Under the pieces are notes generated by a model that was given only the letters and a program-made list of their open reading frames with translations, was not told the origin of the DNA and made no database searches. From contig JAIRVG010000054.1 in NCBI GenBank assembly GCA_031253995.1, forward strand, positions 110,321-174,320: 64,000 nt of DNA, written 5' to 3'. Source of the DNA: Paucimonas sp. GTDB taxonomy: Bacteria; Pseudomonadota; Gammaproteobacteria; Pseudomonadales; Pseudomonadaceae. Both the position numbers and the translations under genes were made by a program. Below are positions 1-11,189 of this stretch, in pieces; within the stretch, counting starts at the first letter, position 1; the number at the start of each line of letters is the position of its first letter.

Positions 1-1748
1 TGCCCGGCAGCCTGCTGGACAAGGTCGAGGGCGCGGTGGACCTGGCGCCATGGCTGGGTCGCGTGCGGCCGGTGGAAACCCTCGATCAGGCGTTGGCACA
101 ACGGGCCCAGCTGGTTGAGGGTGAAAGTCTGGTCAGCCGTGACGGCTACTGGGTCGGCCGGCATTTCCTCCGGGTCAGCCGCGCCAGCGATGCCCAGGGC
201 GGTGTGCTGGCCCGCGGCCAGGAGCTGGAACGCCTGGGCCTGGAGCAGGAAGAACAGCAAGCCCGTCTGGCCCAGCTGGACGAGCAACTCGGCGACCTGC
301 GCGAGCAGCAGCGCCAACTGGAAGACGGCCGCGAGCAATTGCGTCGCCGCGCCCAGGACGAAGCCCGCCAGCAGGGCGAACTCAAGGCCAGGCTGTCCGC
401 CGGCAAGGCCCGGGCCGAACAGCTCAACCTGCGTCGCCAGCGTCTCGAAGACGAACTGGCCGAAGCCGCCGAACAGCGCGCCGTCGAACAGGAACAACTG
501 GGCGAGTCGCGCCTGATCCTGCAAGAGTCCCTGGACCTGATGGCCCAGGACACCGAGCAGCGCGAACTGCTCCTGGCCCAGCGCGACGGCCTGCGCGAGC
601 ACCTCGACCGCGTCCGCCAGGAAGCCCGCCAGCACAAGGACCACGCCCACCAGCTCGCCGTGCGCCTCGGCTCGCTGCGTGCCCAGCACGACTCCACCCG
701 CCAGGCCCTCGAACGCCTGGAACTGCAATCCGAGCGCCTGACCGAAAAGCGCGAGCAACTGACGCTGAACCTGGAGGAGGGCGAGGCCCCGCTGGAAGAG
801 CTGCGTCTCAAGCTCGAAGAGCTGCTGGAAAAGCGCATGAGCGTCGACGAGGAAATGCGCCAGGCCCGCCTGCACATGGAAGACGCCGACCGCGAACTGC
901 GCGACGCCGAGAAGCGCCGCAGCCAGGCCGAGCAGCAATCCCAGCTGCTGCGCGGCCAACTGGAAAGCCATCGCCTGGAATGGCAGGGCCTCAGCGTGCG
1001 CCGCAAGACCCTGCACGAACAGTTGCACGCCGACGGCTATGACCTCGACGGCGTGCTCGCCACCCTCACCGAGCAGGCCAGCGAACAGGAAGCCGAGGCC
1101 GAACTGGAACGCCTCGACGCCCGCATCCAGCGTCTCGGCGCCATCAACCTCGCGGCCATCGAGGAATACCAGCAGCAGTCCGAGCGCAAGCGCTACCTCG
1201 ACGCCCAGGACGCCGACCTGGTGGAAGCCCTGGACACCCTGGAAAACGTCATCCGCAAGATCGACAAGGAAACCCGCAACCGCTTCAAGGATACCTTCGA
1301 TCAGATAAATGCCGGATTACAGGCACTTTTCCCGAAAGTTTTCGGTGGTGGCAGCGCTTACTTGGAACTGACGGGCGAAGATCTACTCGATACAGGGGTG
1401 ACGATCATGGCGCGCCCGCCGGGCAAGAAGAACAGCACCATTCATTTGCTCTCCGGCGGTGAAAAAGCGCTGACGGCCCTGGCCCTGGTATTTGCCATCT
1501 TCAAATTGAATCCCGCGCCGTTCTGCATGCTCGACGAAGTCGATGCGCCACTGGACGACGCCAACGTCGGCCGATATGCGCGACTGGTGAAAGAGATGAG
1601 TCAGACGGTTCAGTTCATCTATATCACCCACAACAAGATCGCCATGGAAATGGCGGACCAGTTGATGGGGGTGACCATGCACGAGCCAGGCTGCTCGCGG
1701 CTGGTGGCGGTGGATGTGGAGGAGGCGATGGCCATGGTCGACGCCTGA
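1..1748 (+). CDS. smc: Chromosome partition protein SMC, C-terminal half (5' end outside window)
   Basis: The reading frame is open from base 3, so the gene starts before the window; about 582 residues are visible. The first ~420 are Gln/Glu/Arg/Leu-rich coiled coil (the return arm). The globular end carries the ABC signature [13 protein letters not shown] (around base 1447) and the Walker B stretch [12 protein letters not shown], followed by a [11 protein letters not shown] switch segment. This is the head domain of an SMC ATPase, which dimerises, entraps DNA and condenses and segregates the chromosome, with ScpA/ScpB as known partners. zipA follows about 200 bases downstream in the same direction, as in other pseudomonads. 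Identification is secure; only the N-terminal head, first coiled-coil arm and most of the hinge are missing. Confidence 0.97.
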   Translation, partial: PGSLLDKVEGAVDLAPWLGRVRPVETLDQALAQRAQLVEGESLVSRDGYWVGRHFLRVSRASDAQGGVLARGQELERLGLEQEEQQARLAQLDEQLGDLREQQRQLEDGREQLRRRAQDEARQQGELKARLSAGKARAEQLNLRRQRLEDELAEAAEQRAVEQEQLGESRLILQESLDLMAQDTEQRELLLAQRDGLREHLDRVRQEARQHKDHAHQLAVRLGSLRAQHDSTRQALERLELQSERLTEKREQLTLNLEEGEAPLEELRLKLEELLEKRMSVDEEMRQARLHMEDADRELRDAEKRRSQAEQQSQLLRGQLESHRLEWQGLSVRRKTLHEQLHADGYDLDGVLATLTEQASEQEAEAELERLDARIQRLGAINLAAIEEYQQQSERKRYLDAQDADLVEALDTLENVIRKIDKETRNRFKDTFDQINAGLQALFPKVFGGGSAYLELTGEDLLDTGVTIMARPPGKKNSTIHLLSGGEKALTALALVFAIFKLNPAPFCMLDEVDAPLDDANVGRYARLVKEMSQTVQFIYITHNKIAMEMADQLMGVTMHEPGCSRLVAVDVEEAMAMVDA

Positions 1749-1894
1749 AACAGGAAAAACCGCACGATCTTCGAGCAAATGGCCTGTCAGTCGCGACAGA
1801 CGGTGTAAAGTTATCTTTGGTCGTGCTAGCTTAATGTCAATTTTTCGTACGTGGGTAAAACGTCAGTCAGAACATAGAGTTGGCGCCACGTTTT

Positions 1895-1918
1895 AAAGGG
1901 TTTTAACCCTTTTATTTT
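1895..1918 (+). terminator. Probable rho-independent terminator between smc and zipA
   Basis: A 6-bp stem (AAAGGG / CCCTTT) with a TTTTAA loop is followed by TATTTTT. It lies about 150 bases after the smc stop and 30 bases before the zipA start, so it could end smc transcripts or attenuate read-through into zipA. The stem is AT-rich and weak. Confidence 0.5.
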
Positions 1919-1948
1919 TCAGCATTTTTTACAGAGGCACGGGATTAC

Positions 1949-2821
1949 ATGGAAATCGGTCTGCGCGAATGGCTGATCGTCATCGGCATCATTGTCATAG
2001 CCGGTATTCTCTTCGACGGCTGGCGCCGCATGCGTGGCGGCAAGGGCAAGTTGAAATTCCGTCTGGATCGCAGTTTCTCCAATCTTCCCGACGAAGAAAG
2101 CAATGCCGAAGTGCTCGGCCCGTCCCGCGTGCTCGATACGCACCAGGAGCCGCAGCTCGACGAGGACGACCTGCCGTCGATGAGCGCCCCGGCCCGCGAT
2201 TCCAAACCGGGCAAGAGCAACAAGCGCGGCAAGCGTGGCAGCGAGCCGCAGCAGGGTGACCTCAACCTCAGCGCCGAACCGCGCGAGCCCGACCTGTTTG
2301 CCGATGCCGACGACGATTTCCCAGCGGAAAAACCGCGCACCACCACCACCGGCTACGGCACCGCTGCCGAGGGCAAGGAATTGCCACCGGTCGAGGAAGT
2401 GCTGGTGATCAGCGTGATTTCCCGTGACGAAGGCGGCTTCAAGGGCCCGGCCCTGCTGCAGAACATCCTGGAAAGCGGCCTGCGTTTCGGCGAGATGGAC
2501 ATCTTCCACCGTCACGAAAGCATGGCCGGCAATGGCGAAGTCCTGTTCTCCATGGCTAACGCCGTCAAGCCGGGCGTATTCGACCTCGACGACATCGACC
2601 ACTTCAGCACCCGTGCCGTGAGCTTCTTCCTCGGCCTGCCGGGCCCGCGTCATCCGAAGCAGGCCTTCGACGTGATGGTGGCAGCGGCGCGCAAGCTGGC
2701 CCATGAGCTGGACGGCGAACTGAAGGACGACCAGCGCAGCGTGCTGACCGCCCAGACCATCGAGCACTACCGCCAGCGAATCGTCGAATTCGAACGCCGT
2801 GCCCTGACCCAGAAGCGCTGA
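1949..2821 (+). CDS. zipA: Cell division protein ZipA
   Basis: 290 residues. Residues about 5-22 form a single membrane anchor with a very short N-terminal tail, followed by a basic stop-transfer segment ([11 protein letters not shown]). A charged, Pro-rich flexible linker runs to about residue 140, and the C-terminal ~145 residues form the ZipA FtsZ-binding domain ([13 protein letters not shown] at its start, [11 protein letters not shown] in the middle). ZipA tethers and stabilises the FtsZ ring at the inner membrane and is essential for septation in E. coli. It sits between smc and ligA, the usual Pseudomonas order. A GAGG stretch about a dozen bases upstream supports this start. Confidence 0.96.
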   Translation: MEIGLREWLIVIGIIVIAGILFDGWRRMRGGKGKLKFRLDRSFSNLPDEESNAEVLGPSRVLDTHQEPQLDEDDLPSMSAPARDSKPGKSNKRGKRGSEPQQGDLNLSAEPREPDLFADADDDFPAEKPRTTTTGYGTAAEGKELPPVEEVLVISVISRDEGGFKGPALLQNILESGLRFGEMDIFHRHESMAGNGEVLFSMANAVKPGVFDLDDIDHFSTRAVSFFLGLPGPRHPKQAFDVMVAAARKLAHELDGELKDDQRSVLTAQTIEHYRQRIVEFERRALTQKR

Positions 2822-2875
2822 AAAGAATAGAAACACGCAAGAGTAGGCTGGTGGATGCCAGTCAGTTGAACCTTG

Positions 2876-2895
2876 GGGCCGCTTAGCGGCCCTTT
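2876..2895 (+). terminator. Terminator downstream of zipA
   Basis: A perfect GGGCCGC / GCGGCCC stem with a three-base TTA loop is followed by TTT. It is placed 55 bases after the zipA stop and ahead of the REP cluster. Confidence 0.7.
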
Positions 2896-2930
2896 GTGCT
2901 TACAGAGATAACGCGAGCAACACGGACCTG

Positions 2931-3080
2931 GTGGGAACTGGCATTGCCAGTGAATCCACCACAGAACCCAGTGATGGCTGGCATTGTCAGTGAGTCCACC
3001 ACCAAACCCTGTGGGAGCTGGCTTGCCAGCGATGACGGTGGTGAGTTCACTAGTGCAATCGCTGGCAAGCCAGCTCCCAC
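2931..3080. repeat. REP cluster: one intact inverted pair plus two degenerate copies
   Basis: The intact pair consists of GTGGGAGCTGGCTTGCC at 3011 and its inverted complement ending at 3080, about 24 bases apart (a REPIN). Upstream, 2931-3003 holds two degraded relatives (GGCATTGCCAGTG and GGCATTGTCAGTG). They occupy most of the 345-base zipA-ligA gap, which has no gene. Confidence 0.9.
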
Positions 3081-3121
3081 AGGTCCGTGCAGAACCCTGG
3101 CTTTTCTGTAGTCCCAACTGA

Positions 3122-5524
<2,403 letters not shown>

Positions 5525-5568
5525 CGTCCCTCGCGGTGTCCGCGTTCCCATGGGCGACGCGGACCCCT

Positions 5569-5591
5569 GTGGGAGCTGGCTTGCCAGCGAT
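5569..5591. repeat. Single REP element
   Basis: One copy of GTGGGAGCTGGCTTGCC extended to CAGCGAT, 45 bases after the ligA stop. No inverted partner is visible nearby. The rest of the 5525-5781 gap shows no gene. Confidence 0.85.
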
Positions 5592-5781
5592 TGCGTCGGT
5601 GAATTCAGCCTCCTGATTGCGGTGGTTCGCCGCCCTCACAATCAGCCTTCATTTCGGTATGCCTGACACAACTGGCGCTCAGGCTCTCCGACAGCTTCGC
5701 CATCAATTGCCAAAAGACGCGCAGCTAGTCCCTCGCCTCGGACAAGTCCTTGAGAAATGATGATTTTTTCTCACCCAAAGG

Positions 5782-5809
5782 TTGTAACTCTGCCGCAGAC
5801 CGGTACAAT
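5782..5809 (+). promoter_or_regulatory. Putative sigma-70 promoter of ffs
   Basis: TTGTAA and TACAAT are separated by 16 bases, which puts transcription start at about 5816. The leader from there to the 4.5S RNA contains a perfect 11-bp hairpin with an ACCT loop (5812-5837). Inferred from position and consensus only. Confidence 0.55.
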
Positions 5810-5841
5810 GGCGCGGCTCGTCACCTGACGAGCCGCGTTAT

Positions 5842-5951
5842 GGTGGCCCCATCGGTCCCCCCGCAACGATTACCCGTAAACCTGGTCAGGCCCGGAAGGG
5901 AGCAGCCACAGCGGGAACATTGTGTGCCGGGGTGTGGCTGGTGGGGCCGCC
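5842..5951 (+). ncRNA. ffs: 4.5S RNA of the signal recognition particle
   Basis: The conserved SRP core is present: CAGGTCAGGCCCGGAAG-like apical loop (here TGGTCAGGCCCGGAAGGGAG followed by CAGCCA) with the matching GTGTGCCGGGGTGTGGCTGG strand. The ends GGTGGCCCC (5842) and GGGGCCGCC (5951) pair as a 9-bp terminal helix. It binds Ffh and directs ribosomes making membrane proteins to FtsY. The ends given are those of the helix; mature ends may differ by a few bases. The neighbourhood changes character immediately 3' of this gene, so it marks the left edge of the accessory block. Confidence 0.95.
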
Positions 5952-6335
5952 TCCATTCTATAAGTTCTTGATTTATCAAGGATTCTTCGCAAGAAAATAC
6001 AGAAGTGGACCAGCGTTTAGGCACACCAGAGTGGTACGCCGTGCTGGGCATTCTAGTGTCAAGCCTCTTCGCATCCAAGCCCCTGATTTCAGGCTCTACG
6101 CGGGCCGATGTGAGGTCGATCATGTACCTCTCATATCTAGCCGTACCGACCTTCATTTCTGATATGGCCATGGGCTATTATTTAAAGCCGTTCGCCGTAG
6201 GCGCGTCACGTTCCAGAGAATATGACTCTTCGGGTCGCTCTGGGCTGACTTTCCCCTTGCAACAGTTGGGCGTGATTTGGGCGTAGTCGACCAGTGCTGA
6301 CTGGCCATCATTTATCTCACTAGGCAAAGGAATGT
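5952..6335. other. Gap at the left edge of the accessory block; no supported gene
   Basis: 384 bases with short open frames on both strands but none with a good ribosome site or recognisable product. A small CTTGATTTATCAAG inverted repeat lies at about 5968-5981, just after ffs. It may hold eroded mobile-element sequence. I could not find a repeated ffs end that would define an attachment site. Confidence 0.4.
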
Positions 6336-7256
6336 ATGTCGCAGGTATCCATCCCTCATGTTGTGTTTCTGCTTCTAGAGCCTCAGCCAGCCTCTGTACA
6401 GCCATCTGCACTTGTTGGCGCCCCTAAGCTCCCTCCAGAGCTTTACACCGATGACGACCACCATGGACGGATCTACTGTCCGGACTGCGGTGTTATGTGT
6501 GGCAGACGACCTCGCAAGAGTCCGAAACGAAAAGATGGAGTGCCCGCGTTCTATTTCCATATGCCAGGGTTTGACACGGTCGAGTGTCCTCACCGGAAAA
6601 GAGGGGCGGCGGGAGGTGGCGGGGACGCTGATGCTAAGCAGAGGCGAGCTATCAACATCGTTACTTTCGCTGGCTGGAAGAGCTTGGCGGACAATGACGA
6701 GCGGGAAGATGACGATGACGATGATTACCTCAAGCCGAAAAGGAAAGAGGCTCAGAATGGCTCGTCAGTTAGCGGTAGGGGAGGGTTCGAGAATTACTTC
6801 GACTCAGATGGAAACCTTCTCAATCCGGGGCGCTTCAAGACTGTCAGAAGGCTAGTGCAACTGGCTCAAGTGAATCTGAACATTGCGGTTCAGTTTGGTG
6901 GTGAGGATGCGATTCGTTTACATGATCTGATCGTTTCTATCGAAAAGGCTCAGCGAAATATCAAGCCTTATTTGCGGAAAAGCTTCCTGTTCTTCGGCAA
7001 ACCTACTTCCATTGTCAAAGGCGCATATGGGAGGGTTTTTTTCAACTTTAACTCTCCGGGACATGATCTCAGTGGGCACTGCGAGCTCGATATCTTTGAG
7101 TCTCGTGGCTGGAAGACCTTTGAGCGGGACAATTATTACATGTTCTATGGTCAGGTCGATGGAGATGAGAAGCATTCTATAATTAAGGTGCTCGAAGCTG
7201 GCCAAATAGATCGTGTTCCCGCCACGGCTCGGCAGTTATTCGACGGGCTGCTGTGA
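6336..7256 (+). CDS. Unrecognised protein with N-terminal Cys/His zinc-ribbon-like segment
   Basis: 306 residues, AT-richer than the flanking core genes, with AAAGG five bases before the ATG. The N-terminal part has Cys48-X2-Cys51, Cys55, then FYFHMPGFD and Cys84-Pro-His86. This arrangement recalls the zinc ribbon that opens CoiA-like competence proteins and some nuclease-associated proteins, but I see no nuclease motif. An acidic run (EREDDDDDDY, about 122-131) and a Gly/Ser linker separate it from an ordered C-terminal region of about 170 residues that I do not recognise. It stands alone in the accessory block, and its role is unknown. Confidence 0.75.
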   Translation: MSQVSIPHVVFLLLEPQPASVQPSALVGAPKLPPELYTDDDHHGRIYCPDCGVMCGRRPRKSPKRKDGVPAFYFHMPGFDTVECPHRKRGAAGGGGDADAKQRRAINIVTFAGWKSLADNDEREDDDDDDYLKPKRKEAQNGSSVSGRGGFENYFDSDGNLLNPGRFKTVRRLVQLAQVNLNIAVQFGGEDAIRLHDLIVSIEKAQRNIKPYLRKSFLFFGKPTSIVKGAYGRVFFNFNSPGHDLSGHCELDIFESRGWKTFERDNYYMFYGQVDGDEKHSIIKVLEAGQIDRVPATARQLFDGLL

Positions 7257-7411
7257 AGTGATGAGAGTGATGTGTGGAGCTTTCCATCGACGCGTCATCC
7301 AGCACGCCACAGATTCGGTGATTTGCAAAGCCTATAGGTTAGTATTATCCATAGGCTTCACTGATGGTGGGGTTTTAATTAACAGCAGGGGTTGCCGTTA
7401 GTTCGCATGCT

Positions 7412-8116
7412 CTATTCTATGCGAGGGGGCTCCCCCTCATGCCCGAGCAGAGGGTTCTCAGCGCTACTAGGAAGCTGCTCCGCTCTCGCTTGTGCTTTCC
7501 AAGCATATCCAATCAGTTCCCCGATTCGATCAGTAAAGGGTTTGGCATCTTTGCCTAGCTTCCCAACGGCAACTCCAAAATCTCCCATGAGGCTGTAAAA
7601 GCGGTCAAGACTGGAAATTTTTTTGTGCAGCTCCTTCTGAAGATCCTCCAGCCTTTTCAACAGTCGCTGCTTGTGCCCAGAGTCTAATTCAGAATCTTTG
7701 GATATTAATCCGCGTAACTCATTTATAATTTCTTGAATTCTGTTGATGTCACCGTCTGTAAATTCGTAGGCGAAGCCGTTGGCTAGGGTAATGTTGAAGC
7801 TCTTTTTCAACGAGTCCAATCTTTTTGCTGAGGATTGACCGACAAGGTTGCTTAAACTTTCCTGAACGAAGCTCTGCATTCTGTTGCAGACATAGCCCAT
7901 GTGTCCTTCAATATCCGGGTGAACGGTGCCTGTATCAATAAGTCCATTTTCTTCAAGTGTCAGCAGCAGGGCTGTGGCTTGTAAGTAAACGTTGTGAATG
8001 TCTTCGGTCCAATCTGTTGATTGGCTGGCGAAATCTATCGCGAATCGACAGGTTTCAATTGCACCCTCTATCGGGTCATCCGCTGCCTTTTGCAAAACCT
8101 CTTGTGGAATGCTCAT
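7412..8116 (-). CDS. Unrecognised helical cytoplasmic protein
   Basis: 234 residues. I chose the internal ATG at 8116 because AAGGAG stands five bases upstream of it; the open frame extends 39 codons further but that part has no ribosome site. The protein is mostly amphipathic helix: a region around residues 130-185 rich in Lys, Glu and Leu (NELRGL, LKRLEDLQKELHKKI) looks like coiled coil. There is no signal peptide or membrane segment, and I recognise no family. Base composition is low in GC relative to the core, consistent with horizontal acquisition. Its last codons contain a GAGGGGG / CCCCCTC-type inverted repeat. Confidence 0.7.
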   Translation of the reverse strand: MSIPQEVLQKAADDPIEGAIETCRFAIDFASQSTDWTEDIHNVYLQATALLLTLEENGLIDTGTVHPDIEGHMGYVCNRMQSFVQESLSNLVGQSSAKRLDSLKKSFNITLANGFAYEFTDGDINRIQEIINELRGLISKDSELDSGHKQRLLKRLEDLQKELHKKISSLDRFYSLMGDFGVAVGKLGKDAKPFTDRIGELIGYAWKAQARAEQLPSSAENPLLGHEGEPPRIE

Positions 8117-8352
8117 GTCGCTCCTTGATGATTTTCCAGTCGGAATGTTTGAGAATTGGAAGCAGCTATTGACTACATCAGTTCTCAGCTTCATAACCCC
8201 GTTGAGCTTTTGGTTCCTGTTGAGAGTATTCACCTGTTACCTAGAATTGCGGCCTGCTCAAAAAGACTCTCAGAGTGGGTCAGTCCTCAATACCCTAGTC
8301 GTACTGCATTGCTCATCGCAAGAAGGATTTCAAAATATCAGCAGGCACGAAA

Positions 8353-8372
8353 AAGCCGCCCGTAGGCGGCTT
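8353..8372 (-). terminator. Rho-independent terminator, minus strand
   Basis: A perfect AAGCCGCC / GGCGGCTT stem with a CGTA loop is followed on the minus strand by a T-run (A-run at 8348-8352). It fits the small gene at 8454-8588. The remaining bases of the 8117-8453 gap show nothing I can support. Confidence 0.75.
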
Positions 8373-8453
8373 GTAAGCGTGCTCAGGAGCGTAGACGCTC
8401 GATGCCCGAGGGATGGCACTCAGAGTGCTGATCGAGTGTCTGAAGGGCTGTCA

Positions 8454-8588
8454 TCACGTGTCGTGGACCTGTGTCGATCCTCGTTGACCTACCCATAGGG
8501 ACAGTTCGTCCAGGGCCGCTCTGAGAGCCGTCTGGTTCATAAACAGCAGTTCTAGGGTATTAGCGACCACCTCGGTCTTGTCGTCCAT
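8454..8588 (-). CDS. Small conserved-looking protein (44 residues)
   Basis: Reads MDDKTEVVANTLELLFMNQ and ends with VHDT, with a GAGGAA ribosome site seven bases before the ATG and a terminator 80 bases after the stop. The pattern (MNQTALRAALDELSLWV) resembles small helical proteins I recall from other Pseudomonas accessory regions, which are usually longer, so this copy may be shortened at its end. Function unknown. Confidence 0.55.
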   Translation of the reverse strand: MDDKTEVVANTLELLFMNQTALRAALDELSLWVGQRGSTQVHDT

Positions 8589-8609
8589 CTAATGCTTCCT
8601 CAGGTACTC

Positions 8610-8737
8610 TCATGGTACCTCAGCGGACTGAGACAGGTCCCGCTTGATACGATAGACGCTAGCCACTCCCACGTCAGCCATCTTGGCGATTTCCTCGATT
8701 TTCAATCTGCCCCGCTTTAGTAGGTCGGCCACCTTCT
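8610..8737 (-). pseudogene. Relic of a serine recombinase C-terminal helix-turn-helix
   Basis: The minus strand reads KIEEIAKMADVGVASVYRI followed by KRDL and a stop. This matches the Hin/resolvase-type HTH pattern (IA..LGVS..TVYR). Just upstream a different frame reads EGGRPTKAG, the kind of segment that precedes this HTH, so the frame has shifted. No catalytic domain is present. It is probably debris of the element that brought in this region. Confidence 0.5.
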
Positions 8738-8944
8738 GGCCTCAAGCGGTGACGCCACACCATGAACAGGCAGGATAGCGGCGATCATCATTACTATCGG
8801 ATTGGAATGTTGAAACAGCCTGCGGACAAAAATTGAGATTGGTACAGGCCGGCTCAGGGCGTCGAGGTGCTGATGCGATTTTTGGTCTATCGTGTGATGC
8901 TGGTTGCTGTGGCGACATAAATCGAAATCATTAAGGAGAGTCTG

Positions 8945-10015
8945 ATGGAGTGGCTAGCGTCACGCGAGGTACACATCAGTGGGGGTATCAGGGTTCTAAG
9001 TTATGACAAATCGTGTAATTTTCTCTATCCAGGCGATATGACTGGCGAGAAGAGAGCCATTGAAATTAAGAACTACACTTCCCTATTTTCAGACATTAGA
9101 AACCTCGGATTAGAGGTTGTAGGATGCGATTTCTTCACCGGGCCACATGCACTCGCACGGCCTGAGTGGCGCGTCAAACCATCTCTGGGAGCCGCCTGGC
9201 TCACTTGGGATCAAGGTAGAGATTGGTCCTTTATCGCAAATGGTGCTTTAAAGAAAAATGATAGCCAACTCTATGACATAGCTACACGTATCTCTCACCA
9301 GCTCAGGAGCTGTGAGTGGCGAGTTCGACAGCTATCAGAAGCGTATATGGATCAGTTGCACTCAAAATTGCAATCGGGAGACTTCAAGGACGGGCAACGG
9401 TTCCTTGACGGCTATACAGAGCTCTGCTATTTAGCAGCCCAAACTTTTCTGATTGATGCTTGCACTCTCCGAGATTACCTCATCGAATTTTACTGGTATG
9501 TTAAGCCTACAGGCACAGGAAACATTACAAGTATTGGCGCTCTATGTAGCCACTGGAAAAAAAATCCTCCAACTGACCCGCATGGGGTGGAAATTCAACA
9601 AGTGTCCTCAGCGGGGAACTGGCTGGACACCCTAGGTGGTTACCGGAATTTGATAATCCATGCAGCCCCATTGGCAACAGCGGGAGCAACGCTTTATGCC
9701 ATGACAGGAGTCGCCCAACTGTCTGGCGGACAGTCGTTGCCTTTCGTAAAGTTACCGTTGCCTTCTAATCCAGGACAATTAAAGGCTGATCGTACTTCAG
9801 GTAGGCACTTTGACGACCCTTCACTCCGAAGGGCGCGCTTTCATAACATTATCGAAAAAGCAGATGCGGTAACAGCCTTGGATTCATTGAGTTATGCTAA
9901 TTCTTGCATGGAAAAGCTAAGCATTTGGGCGGCCTCGCTTGCTGAGTTGTCACCAGTGGATGCCGAGATTCCAGTTATTACCCCTATCTCAGGCTCATTC
10001 AAAGTTAACAATTAA
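8945..10015 (+). CDS. Unrecognised protein with a HEPN-like R-X4-H motif
   Basis: 356 residues with a strong ribosome site (AAGGAG) before the ATG. The segment GGYRNLIIHAAP puts Arg234 and His239 in the R-X4-H arrangement of HEPN RNases, where the pair lies at a helix end. The ~80 residues before it (LCYLAAQTFLIDACTLRDYL onward) are predicted helical, which fits a HEPN-type bundle. The N-terminal part includes a WLTWDQGRDWSFI segment of unknown fold. HEPN proteins are commonly toxins or defence effectors that cleave RNA, but one short motif cannot prove membership, and no obvious antitoxin or nucleotidyltransferase partner sits next to it. Composition is AT-rich. Confidence 0.7.
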   Translation: MEWLASREVHISGGIRVLSYDKSCNFLYPGDMTGEKRAIEIKNYTSLFSDIRNLGLEVVGCDFFTGPHALARPEWRVKPSLGAAWLTWDQGRDWSFIANGALKKNDSQLYDIATRISHQLRSCEWRVRQLSEAYMDQLHSKLQSGDFKDGQRFLDGYTELCYLAAQTFLIDACTLRDYLIEFYWYVKPTGTGNITSIGALCSHWKKNPPTDPHGVEIQQVSSAGNWLDTLGGYRNLIIHAAPLATAGATLYAMTGVAQLSGGQSLPFVKLPLPSNPGQLKADRTSGRHFDDPSLRRARFHNIIEKADAVTALDSLSYANSCMEKLSIWAASLAELSPVDAEIPVITPISGSFKVNN

Positions 10016-10099
10016 GTTCGCTTACCATAGACAAGTATAGGCGTTTCAAGGGGTTGCGAAAACTTCAAAAGCTACCCATCAGTGAGGCAGTGTTAGGAG

Positions 10100-10150
10100 A
10101 AAAGGGGACCGATTTATTTTTCGGCTGGAAAAATAAATCGGTCCCCTTTT
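10100..10150. repeat. Long perfect palindrome, copy 1
   Basis: Two 22-base arms (10100-10121 and 10129-10150) beginning AAAAGGGGACCGATTT are perfectly complementary around a 7-base CGGCTGG loop. A second copy at 11190 shares the layout with one compensated base-pair change. The GGGGAC...ATTTATTTTT core resembles repeats I recall from RAYT-associated (IS200-like transposase) families. The bases around it (10016-10282) hold no gene I can support. Confidence 0.9.
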
Positions 10151-10282
10151 GGGTCATGATGCAACTTCACATGAACTACCCTGCAGTAGAAGTTGTGCGT
10201 TGGACAGTCGATCACGGTGTGGTGACAATGAGTCCAAAGAAGATGGGGTTTCGGTCAATCCCCATCATCGACCAAGTGGTGG

Positions 10283-10693
10283 CTAACGATTCCTAGAGTT
10301 GATTTTGTCTCGAACTTTTTCATCAAGAGTTCGGGTGTCTGGCGCTGGGAGAGTTGATGGCGCTGGATTGCAAGTAACTACATATCGAGTCAAGATTGAT
10401 GTGCCGTTGGTTTCTATCCACGCTTCAATGTGGCGATTGCCGACTTCTTCGCATGTTGCTCTGTCTCTGTAGGAGTTTGGCTTTCTCCGATCTTGGTTGG
10501 AAAGATTTTGAGAGTTGTTGTAATTGAAGGAGTGGCAGTTTAATAAGAGTAGGCAGTACTGGGTTGTCAAGTCGTGAGGTTGGTTGGTGGTGCGATCTAG
10601 CATATTTTTATTTGTTGTGTATCCGTCGTAAGTTACTAGTCCTGCCGTAATTACTAAAAGTGATGCCGCTGATATGATCACTGCTTTTAGCAT
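10283..10693 (-). CDS. Putative secreted or membrane-anchored small protein
   Basis: 136 residues. The start MLKAVIISAASLLVITAG is a typical uncleaved signal anchor or signal peptide. The mature part is polar, Asn-rich and has four cysteines (CLLLLNC ... TCEEVG ... VTCNPAP), which suggests a periplasmic disulfide-bonded domain. The C-terminus is Pro- and charge-rich. The ribosome site is weak (GAGG about 14 bases upstream). Codon use is AT-rich like its neighbours. I do not recognise the family. Confidence 0.55.
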   Translation of the reverse strand: MLKAVIISAASLLVITAGLVTYDGYTTNKNMLDRTTNQPHDLTTQYCLLLLNCHSFNYNNSQNLSNQDRRKPNSYRDRATCEEVGNRHIEAWIETNGTSILTRYVVTCNPAPSTLPAPDTRTLDEKVRDKINSRNR

Positions 10694-10899
10694 GTTGTGT
10701 ACTATATCCTCTTGTAGTTAATTTCCTTTGGTGCTATCGCTAAGCAGTGTTTGCTCAAATGGATGATATACAAGGTGTGTTATTCATCTTGGATCGCGCT
10801 GAAATACAATGGTGGCATTTTGTTAGTTTGATGTCTAGTAGTACCCCGGAGCTTGAACTCGACAGAAAAGGGGGGTAGACAGAAAAGCAGAAAAGGGAC

Positions 10900-10968
10900 G
10901 CGATCCGTTTCGTCGGTGACTACCACAACACTATTGTTCGAATGCAGGTCTATGCCACAGAATTTCAT
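10900..10968 (-). pseudogene. Truncated IS110-family transposase, N-terminal fragment
   Basis: With an ideal ribosome site (GAGGAGG) before the ATG, the frame reads MKFCGIDLHSNNSVVVVTDE and then DRV. This is the start of the RuvC-like DEDD domain of IS110-type transposases. Homology ends at about base 10900, exactly where an AAAAGGGACGCG sequence related to the nearby palindromes begins. The rest of the transposase is absent. Confidence 0.75.
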
Positions 10969-11046
10969 CACGGCCTCCTCACAGCAAAAGACAATGTTTG
11001 GCACCTTGAATTTTGCAGAAAAGGGGACCAGAAAAGGAGACAGAAC

Positions 11047-11184
11047 CCAGTTGCGAGCGAAGGCTCGTACAGCAGCCTTGGACGCCGCCTACACACTGAA
11101 CGCCGGTGTGCCGGAACTGCCTGCGGTGGAGCCGGTGAGGATCACCGAGGCGTTCTGCGCCAGCAGTGGCAGCGCCTGCTGCAC
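11047..11184 (-). pseudogene. 138-bp duplicated fragment of the SDR gene at 15091-15843
   Basis: Ungapped match to 15352-15489 with 6 differences in 138 bases. It corresponds to about residues 119-164 of the SDR protein, which includes the Tyr-X3-Lys catalytic pair. The fragment has no start and cannot be a working gene. It is bounded on one side by GAAAAGGGGACC-type repeats (11012-11046) and on the other by the second palindrome, five bases away. Confidence 0.9.
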
Positions 11185-11189
11185 AGGAG

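Noticed and set aside
146..1006. Long minus-strand frame antisense to smc (and many similar frames elsewhere)
   Set aside because: Arg/Ser/Cys-rich composition typical of the shadow of a GC-rich gene; smc is clearly coding on the other strand.
6178..6411. Minus-strand frame of 77 codons overlapping the 6336-7256 gene
   Set aside because: Begins with GTG just after a stop, has no ribosome site and overlaps a better-supported gene. It could be an eroded gene end but I cannot support it.
10054..10296. 80-codon plus-strand frame
   Set aside because: It runs through the 51-bp palindrome, which supplies a third of its codons, and has no ribosome site.
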